In this document: positions 58,842 through 64,000 of the stretch, one piece after another | Numbering within the stretch: the first letter of the stretch is position 1 | How the letters are laid out: the number at the start of each line of letters is the position of its first letter | Origin: Paradevosia sp036499825 | GTDB taxonomy: Bacteria; Pseudomonadota; Alphaproteobacteria; Rhizobiales; Devosiaceae | NCBI GenBank assembly: GCA_036499825.1 | Contig: DASYCZ010000043.1 | Coordinates: 1-64,000, forward strand | DNA length: 64,000 bases | Direction of reading: 5' to 3' | The notes under the pieces: model-generated | Databases searched by the model: none | Told to the model about the DNA's origin: nothing | Seen by the model: the letters and a program-made list of their open reading frames with translations, nothing else | Position numbers and translations under genes: made by a program

Positions 58842-60059
58842 ATGAGCGAAGATTTCCACCGCATCCGCCGCCTGCCGCCTTACGTGTTCGAGCACATTAA
58901 TCCGCTCAAGGCCAAGGCGCGTGCCAATGGCGTGGACATCATTGACCTCGGCATGGGCAATCCCGACCTGCCGACTCCGCCCCACATTGTCGAAAAGCTG
59001 CAGGAAACCGCGCTCGATCCGCGGACCCACCGCTATTCGACCTCCAAGGGCATCCCGGGTCTCCGCAAGGCGCAGGCTTCCTATTACGGCCGCCGCTTCG
59101 GTGTGAAGCTCAATCCGGACACCCAGGTCGTCGCGACGCTCGGCTCCAAGGAAGGCTTCGCCAATATGGCGTCGGCCATCACTGCACCCGGTGACGTGGT
59201 GCTGGTGCCCAATCCCACTTATCCCATCCATTCCTTTGGCTTCATCATGTCGGGCGGCGTGGTTCGCTCGATGCCGGCTGCCGCCAACGAGGATTTCCTG
59301 CGCACGCTCGATCGGGCCGTGAAGCATTCGATTCCCAAGCCCATCGCGCTCATTCTCAACTATCCTTCCAATCCGACGGCCTATACGGCCGATCTCGATT
59401 TTTACAAGGAAGTGGTGAAGTACTGCCGCGACAATGGCATTTTCATCCTCTCGGATCTTGCCTATGCGGAGATCTATTTCGATGAGGAAGTGCCGCCGTC
59501 GGTGCTGCAGGTGCCCGGCGCTATCGACATTGCCGTCGAGTTCACCTCGATGAGCAAGACCTATTCGATGCCGGGTTGGCGCGTCGGCTTCGCCGTCGGC
59601 AACGAACGCCTCATCGCGGCTCTGGCGCGCGTGAAGTCCTATCTCGACTACGGTGCGTTTACGCCCATTCAGGTTGCCGCGACGGCTGCTCTCAACGGCA
59701 CCGACGACGTGATTGCCGAAGTCCGCAAGGTCTATCATGGCCGGCGCGACGTGATGGTCGAGAGCTTTTCCCGCGCAGGTTGGGATATTCCGTCGCCCAA
59801 GGCCACCATGTTCGCCTGGGCGCCGATACCGGATCAGTTCGCCCATCTGGGCTCGCTGGAGTTCGCCAAGCTGCTGATCCAGGAGACCGGCGTGGCGGTG
59901 GCCCCGGGCGTAGGGTTCGGCGAATATGGCGACCAGTATATCCGTCTGGCTTTCGTCGAGAATGAGCAGCGCATCCGGCAGGCCGCCCGCAACATCAAGA
60001 AGTTCCTCGCCGCCGGCCCCAGCCACGGCAACGTAGTGCCGCTGCAAGCAGCGAAATAG
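58842..60059 (+). CDS. Class I/II aminotransferase (AlaC/LL-DAP-AT-like)
   Basis: Encodes 405 residues from the ATG at 58842 with GAGGGAAG upstream. I-D-L-G-M-G-N-P-D near 33, N-Y-P-S-N-P-T near 180 and the PLP Lys in S-M-S-K-T-Y-S-M near 240 define a fold-type I aminotransferase. It is closest to glutamate-pyruvate (AlaC) enzymes. In many Alphaproteobacteria this gene precedes hom, as here, suggesting a link to aspartate-family amino acids. The symbol is withheld because the amino donor is uncertain. Confidence 0.9.
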   Translation: MSEDFHRIRRLPPYVFEHINPLKAKARANGVDIIDLGMGNPDLPTPPHIVEKLQETALDPRTHRYSTSKGIPGLRKAQASYYGRRFGVKLNPDTQVVATLGSKEGFANMASAITAPGDVVLVPNPTYPIHSFGFIMSGGVVRSMPAAANEDFLRTLDRAVKHSIPKPIALILNYPSNPTAYTADLDFYKEVVKYCRDNGIFILSDLAYAEIYFDEEVPPSVLQVPGAIDIAVEFTSMSKTYSMPGWRVGFAVGNERLIAALARVKSYLDYGAFTPIQVAATAALNGTDDVIAEVRKVYHGRRDVMVESFSRAGWDIPSPKATMFAWAPIPDQFAHLGSLEFAKLLIQETGVAVAPGVGFGEYGDQYIRLAFVENEQRIRQAARNIKKFLAAGPSHGNVVPLQAAK

Positions 60060-60122
60060 CCGCCGCGCCCGAGATACCAGCGTCGGATCGAGCCGGAATC
60101 GCGCCTTATCGGGTGCGTTCCG

Positions 60123-60154
60123 GTTTCCTATTGACCTGCAGGTAGTTTCCTATT
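60123..60154 (+). repeat. Direct repeat GTTTCCTATT with 22-bp period at the hom promoter
   Basis: The decamer occurs at 60123-60132 and 60145-60154, with the copies overlapping the -35 and -10 elements. Two helical turns separate them, which suits cooperative binding on one face of DNA. Confidence 0.65.
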
Positions 60155-60159
60155 CTAAC
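60131..60159 (+). promoter_or_regulatory. Putative hom promoter giving a leaderless mRNA
   Basis: TTGACC at 60131-60136 and TCTAAC at 60154-60159 are separated by exactly 17 bp. Only 8 nt separate the -10 from the ATG at 60168, and no ribosome-binding site is visible, so transcription would begin at or within a few bases of the start codon. Confidence 0.55.
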
Positions 60160-60167
60160 GTCGCGCC

Positions 60168-61694
60168 ATGAGCGACATTGTTTCTTTCCGCCAGTCCGTT
60201 GAGTCTTTCATCGCCAACCGTGGCTGGACGCCGACCCGCTTCGGGCGGACCATAGCGGGCGATCCGCTGTTCGTTTTCGATCTGCGTGAGGGCAGGGAGC
60301 CGCGCAGCGATACGCGGGCGCGCATCCTCAAGGCCATGCAGGATTATGGCGAGACCGATTCTCTGGCCCCCCTGCGGATCGGCGTCGCCGGGCTTGGCAA
60401 TGTCGGCGGCACCCTGGTGCGCATCCTTCAAAAGGACGGCGTCGAGCTGACCAAGAAGCTCGGCCGGCAGGTGATCGTCACCGCCGTAGCAGCACGTTCG
60501 CGCTCCCGCGATCGTGGTATCGATACGTCCAGCCTCAAATGGTTCGATGATCCGGTGGCGCTGGCCAAATCGGACGATATCGATCTTTTCGTCGAGCTGA
60601 TCGGGGGCGAAGATGGCCCGGCGCTGGCAGCCGTCAAGGCCGCACTCGATATCGGGCGTCCGGTGGTCACCGCCAACAAGGCCCTGCTGGCCCGCCACGG
60701 CGGCGCATTGGCCCGCATCGCTGAAGATACCGGCGCCCAACTGGGCTTTGAGGCTGCGGTTGCGGGCGGCATTCCGGTCATCAAGACGTTGCGCGAGGGG
60801 CTCGGTTCCGCGCGCATCGCCCGCGTCTATGGCATCATGAACGGCACCTGCAATTACATTCTCACCCGCATGACCAATGGCGGCGCGCGCGGGGAGGCTG
60901 GCATCAGTTTCGCCGAATGCCTCAAGGAAGCGCAGGAACTGGGTTACGCCGAGGCCGACCCCACCTTCGACGTCGAGGGCTATGATACGGCCCATAAGCT
61001 GGCGATCCTCACCAGCCTCTGCTTCGGCTGCGAGATTGCCACCGACGAGATTTTCGTCGAAGGCATCACCAAGATCACTCAGGCCGATATCAAGGTCGCT
61101 GGTGATCTGGGCTACAAGATCAAGCTGCTGGGGCTGGCGCAGCGTTCAGCCGACGGTATCGAGCAGCGCGTGCATCCCACCCTCGTTCCTAAGACTTCCG
61201 CCATCGCCGGCGTCGACGGCGTGCTCAACGCCGTGGCGCTCGAAACCGACCATGTCCACGAGCTCCTGTTGGCTGGGCCCGGCGCGGGGGGGCCCCCCAC
61301 AGCGTCGTCGGTGCTGTCCGATATTCTCGATATCGCACGCGGCACCAAAGTGCCGCCGCTTGGCGTTCCGAGCCAGGAGCTGATGCCCTATGTGCAGGCC
61401 CCGATGCGCGCACACGAAGGTGGATACTACATCCGACTAAATGCCAAGGATGTTCCCGGCGCACTTGCTGCTATTGCTACACGCATGGGGGAACACGGAA
61501 TTTCCATCGAAAGTGTCATCCAGCGGCCGGATTTGCGTGTTAGCGACCCGGCGGCAGAAGGACTGGCCACACGGACTGTAGTATTGCTCACCCACGAAAC
61601 TCTGGAAGCCACGGTGCGCGAAACGCTCACCCAGATTGCGGCGGACGGCTTCATCGTTGGCGAGCCGCAACTGATCCGGATCGAAAAACTCTAA
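60168..61694 (+). CDS. hom: Homoserine dehydrogenase with N-terminal helix-turn-helix-like domain
   Basis: Encodes 508 residues, about 70 more than usual. Residues 67-500 are a normal homoserine dehydrogenase: V-A-G-L-G-N-V-G-G near 72, A-N-K-A-L-L-A near 168, N-G-T-C-N-Y-I-L near 225, E-L-G-Y-A-E-A-D-P-T near 260, and a C-terminal ACT domain (about 425-500). It reduces aspartate semialdehyde to homoserine; the ACT domain usually gives threonine feedback. Residues 5-58 resemble small stand-alone alphaproteobacterial HTH proteins: F-I-A-N-R-G-W-T-P-T-R-F-G-R, then G-D-P-L-F-V-F-D-L-R-E-G-R. The frame is continuous, but an internal ATG at 60333 could also start a normal-length enzyme. Confidence 0.93.
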   Translation: MSDIVSFRQSVESFIANRGWTPTRFGRTIAGDPLFVFDLREGREPRSDTRARILKAMQDYGETDSLAPLRIGVAGLGNVGGTLVRILQKDGVELTKKLGRQVIVTAVAARSRSRDRGIDTSSLKWFDDPVALAKSDDIDLFVELIGGEDGPALAAVKAALDIGRPVVTANKALLARHGGALARIAEDTGAQLGFEAAVAGGIPVIKTLREGLGSARIARVYGIMNGTCNYILTRMTNGGARGEAGISFAECLKEAQELGYAEADPTFDVEGYDTAHKLAILTSLCFGCEIATDEIFVEGITKITQADIKVAGDLGYKIKLLGLAQRSADGIEQRVHPTLVPKTSAIAGVDGVLNAVALETDHVHELLLAGPGAGGPPTASSVLSDILDIARGTKVPPLGVPSQELMPYVQAPMRAHEGGYYIRLNAKDVPGALAAIATRMGEHGISIESVIQRPDLRVSDPAAEGLATRTVVLLTHETLEATVRETLTQIAADGFIVGEPQLIRIEKL

Positions 61695-61725
61695 CGGTGC
61701 CCAGGCCCGGGTACGAGGAACTCGC

Positions 61726-62709
61726 ATGAAATTGTCTAAGGTCGAAAGCGGCAGGACCCCGGCGATCCTCGATCGCAACCTGACCCTCGAACTGGTGCGC
61801 GTCACCGAGCGTGCGGCGATCGCCGCCGCTGGCTGGCGTGGCAAAGGCGACGAAAAGGCCGCCGATGCCGCCGCCGTCGAGGCCATGCGTTCCGAACTGC
61901 AGCGCGTGCCGATCCAGGGCCGTATCGTCATCGGCGAAGGCGAGCGCGATGAAGCCCCGATGCTCTTCATCGGTGAGGAAGTGGGCGGCGGCGAAGGTCC
62001 GGCGGTCGATATCGCCGTCGATCCGCTCGAAGGCACGACGCTCTGCGCCAAGAACCAGCCGGATTCGATTTGCGTGCTGGCCCTCGCCGAGCGCGGCGGG
62101 CTGCTCAACGCCCCGGACGTTTACATGCACAAGATCGCCATCGGCGCCGGTTATCCCGAAGGTACCGTCGATCTCGACCGCTCGACGATGGACAATGTCG
62201 CGGCAGTGGCCAAGGCCAAAGGCGTGCCGATCAATGAAATCACCGCCTGCGTCCTCGATCGTCCGCGCCACGCGGCGCTGATCGATGAACTGCGCGTCGC
62301 CGGGGTCGCCGTGAAGCTCATCAGCGATGGCGACATCGCCGGCATCATCCACGCCACCAACACCGAAGAGACCGGTATCGACATTTATCTCGGCTCCGGT
62401 GGCGCTCCCGAGGGTGTGCTTGCGGCTGCGGCTCTCCGCTGCATCGGCGGGCAGATGCAGGGCCGCCTGATTCTCGACACGCCCGAAAAGCGCCAGCGCG
62501 CCGCCCGCATGGGGATCTCGGATCCCGACCGCAAATATGGCGTCCACGATCTCGCTTCCGGCGACGTGTTGTTCGCCGCCACCGGCGTCACCGATGGCAG
62601 CTTGCTGGAAGGCGTGAAGCTGCGCCGCGATTCGGTGGTCACCTCAACCATCGTCATGCGCTCCTGGAGCCAGACGGTGCGCTGGATCAAGGCCGAGCAC
62701 GCCCGCTAG
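61726..62709 (+). CDS. glpX: Class II fructose-1,6-bisphosphatase
   Basis: Encodes 327 residues. The lithium-sensitive phosphatase motifs are G-E-G-E-R-D-E-A near 66, A-V-D-P-L-E-G-T-T near 97, and D-G-D-I-A-G near 198. The enzyme dephosphorylates fructose-1,6-bisphosphate in gluconeogenesis. It follows hom by 31 nt; the aminotransferase-hom-glpX-recJ order is conserved in Hyphomicrobiales. Confidence 0.95.
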   Translation: MKLSKVESGRTPAILDRNLTLELVRVTERAAIAAAGWRGKGDEKAADAAAVEAMRSELQRVPIQGRIVIGEGERDEAPMLFIGEEVGGGEGPAVDIAVDPLEGTTLCAKNQPDSICVLALAERGGLLNAPDVYMHKIAIGAGYPEGTVDLDRSTMDNVAAVAKAKGVPINEITACVLDRPRHAALIDELRVAGVAVKLISDGDIAGIIHATNTEETGIDIYLGSGGAPEGVLAAAALRCIGGQMQGRLILDTPEKRQRAARMGISDPDRKYGVHDLASGDVLFAATGVTDGSLLEGVKLRRDSVVTSTIVMRSWSQTVRWIKAEHAR

Positions 62710-62731
62710 ACCTGTCTCGCGACGCCCATCT

Positions 62732-62755
62732 CCCTTCTCCCTCATGGGAGGAGGG
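62732..62755. repeat. Palindromic element in the glpX-recJ gap
   Basis: CCCTTCTCCC-TCAT-GGGAGGAGGG is a near-perfect hairpin (one G-T pair). It resembles the CCCTTCTCCC-type intergenic palindromes scattered through rhizobial genomes. It may also act as a weak terminator after glpX. Confidence 0.6.
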
Positions 62756-62841
62756 TTGCGGCCATTTGCTGCCCCCAGCTTAATCCGCTCTTCCCGGCCT
62801 TTCCGCTCGACCGTTCGCCCTAAAATCGTTTAGCTCGCGCC

Positions 62842-64000
62842 ATGCCAGATGCCGCGTCGTATTTCCTTGATGTTTCCAACTCGGTGACCGGCCGTGCCTG
62901 GGTGGATCGGCTCGATGTAGCCAGCACACGCATGGCCCAGGCCATTGGCCAGCGCACCGATATCTCTGAAATCCTGGGCCGCATTCTTGCCGGCCGCGGC
63001 GTCGGCGTCGATGAGGCCGAAGCCTTTCTGAGCCCGACCATCCGCGACTTGATGCCGGATCCCTCGACATTGACCGCCATGGATGCGCTCGTCGACCGAT
63101 TGGTGCGCGCTATCAGCGACCATGAACCGATGGCGCTTTTCGGCGATTATGACGTCGATGGCGCCAGTTCCTGCGCCCTAATGACCAGATATCTGCGGCA
63201 TTTCGAGCTTTACCCGCAGGTCTATATTCCGGATCGCATCTTCGAAGGGTACGGGCCGAACATCGCGGCCATCGACAAGCTGATCGACAATGGCGCCAGG
63301 CTGATCGTCACGCTCGATTGCGGCACCACGAGCGACGCGCCGATAGCCCATGCCCGCTCGCGCGATGTCGATGTGCTGGTGATCGACCACCACCTGTCCG
63401 ATCACGAACTCCCTCAAGCGCTGGCACTGGTCAATCCCAATCGTCCCGATGACGTTTCTGGCCTGGGCTATCTCTGCGCAACGGGCGTCACCTTCATGGT
63501 CCTGGTGGCGGTCAATCGTACCCTGCGCGCCCTTGGGCATAGGGATTTGCCCGATCTCATGGGCATGATCGATCTTGTTGCGCTGGCGACGATCTGTGAC
63601 GTGGTGCCGCTCAAGGGCCTTAACCGCGCCTTCGTGGTGCGCGGCCTGGAAATTGCCCGCAAGGGCAACAATCGCGGCATCGCCGCCCTGGCTCTCGCGG
63701 CGCGCGTCAATGGGCCCCTCAACCCCTACCACCTCGGCTTCATGATTGGCCCCCGCATCAATGCCGGTGGCCGTATTGGCGACGCGGCGTTGGGGGCACG
63801 ATTGCTGTCGCTTGACGAAGAACACGAAACCCTGACGATCGCCGCGCAACTCGATGAGCTGAACGCCGAACGCCAGCGCATCGAACTGGAAGCAGTGGAA
63901 GAGGCGGCGCTGGTCGCCGAAGCCGAAATCGGCTCCGGTGAAGGCCCGCCCGTTCTGGTGTTGGCATCCGCGGCCTGGCACGCCGGCGTCGTCGGGCTGA
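62842..64000 (+). CDS. recJ: Single-stranded-DNA exonuclease RecJ, 5' part
   Basis: Starts at the ATG at 62842 and stays open to the window edge; 386 complete codons are seen and the 3' end is missing. F-G-D-Y-D-V-D-G-A-S near 100, L-D-C-G-T-T near 158, and V-I-D-H-H-L-S-D-H near 180 (the DHH motif) are the metal sites. M-I-G-P-R-I-N-A-G-G-R near 300 and the start of the DHHA1 region (A-A-W-H-A-G-V-V-G) follow. It degrades 5'-ended single-stranded DNA in recombination and mismatch repair. The full protein should be about 600 residues. Confidence 0.95.
   Translation, partial: MPDAASYFLDVSNSVTGRAWVDRLDVASTRMAQAIGQRTDISEILGRILAGRGVGVDEAEAFLSPTIRDLMPDPSTLTAMDALVDRLVRAISDHEPMALFGDYDVDGASSCALMTRYLRHFELYPQVYIPDRIFEGYGPNIAAIDKLIDNGARLIVTLDCGTTSDAPIAHARSRDVDVLVIDHHLSDHELPQALALVNPNRPDDVSGLGYLCATGVTFMVLVAVNRTLRALGHRDLPDLMGMIDLVALATICDVVPLKGLNRAFVVRGLEIARKGNNRGIAALALAARVNGPLNPYHLGFMIGPRINAGGRIGDAALGARLLSLDEEHETLTIAAQLDELNAERQRIELEAVEEAALVAEAEIGSGEGPPVLVLASAAWHAGVVGL

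Overview
The window reads as a chromosomal segment of an alphaproteobacterium of the order Hyphomicrobiales (Rhizobiales), probably Devosia-like. The clues are the gene orders rpoZ-rsh-pyrE-acpS-lepB-rnc-era-recO-parC, hemB/ldtR/L,D-transpeptidase/glyA/nrdR/ribDEH/nusB and yceD-plsX-fabH-ihfA-merR, a Porin_2-type porin, a BA14K protein, a DUF2842 protein, type-2 heme A synthase and a metal-site variant HemB lacking the zinc cysteines. The genus is inferred; the order is fairly secure. Most of the window is housekeeping DNA packed in overlapping (ATGA/GTGA) operons.

Layout. 1-141: 3' end of an IS transposase. 195-5897: FMN reductase, then an N-acetylglucosamine block (nagQ-type GntR regulator, SIS-domain deaminase nagB-II, nagA) with a divergent Gfo/Idh/MocA oxidoreductase. 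The divergent intergenic region holds two NagQ-like tandem boxes, one facing each way. 5154-9740: SDR, porin with its own terminator, OmpA-like protein. 9744-12724: lytic transglycosylase and an alpha/beta-hydrolase that has lost catalytic residues. 12982-15606: dapA-smpB, UDG and NYN nuclease. 15918-25116: rpoZ, then the stringent-response, lipid, secretion, RNA-processing and topoisomerase operon. 25121-28885: Dabb protein, EEP-family protein, bpt, RDD protein, hemB. 29033-32488: membrane protein, ldtR, ldtP and a small protein, with a repeated TTTGTGCC element. 33188-37637: glyA, nrdR, riboflavin genes and nusB. 37692-42435: bamE, Cbp3-like chaperone, yceD-plsX-fabH, ihfA, merR.

42706-47063 is accessory: small unknown proteins, an orphan PL7 alginate lyase, tRNA-Pro(GGG) and a phosphotransferase. 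47057-53857 is an exopolysaccharide locus: initiating glycosyl-phosphate transferase, GT4, Wza-like lipoprotein, Wzz/GumC-like protein with a decayed kinase domain, and polysaccharide deacetylase. 53860-57038: DUF2842, heme A synthase, rplM-rpsI, SdpI-like membrane protein. 57060-64000: GT1 glycosyltransferase, aminotransferase, homoserine dehydrogenase, glpX and the 5' part of recJ, which runs off the end.

Most notable observations: the homoserine dehydrogenase carries an N-terminal helix-turn-helix-like domain and sits directly behind a promoter with a 22-bp-period direct repeat, apparently giving a leaderless mRNA (possible self-regulation); two facing NagQ-like operators; a family of TTTGTGCC boxes in the ldtR/ldtP region; an alpha/beta-hydrolase with a Ser-to-Gly nucleophile and lost His; and a Wzz protein whose kinase-like domain has no Walker A motif. 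No CRISPR array, prophage or toxin-antitoxin system was recognised.
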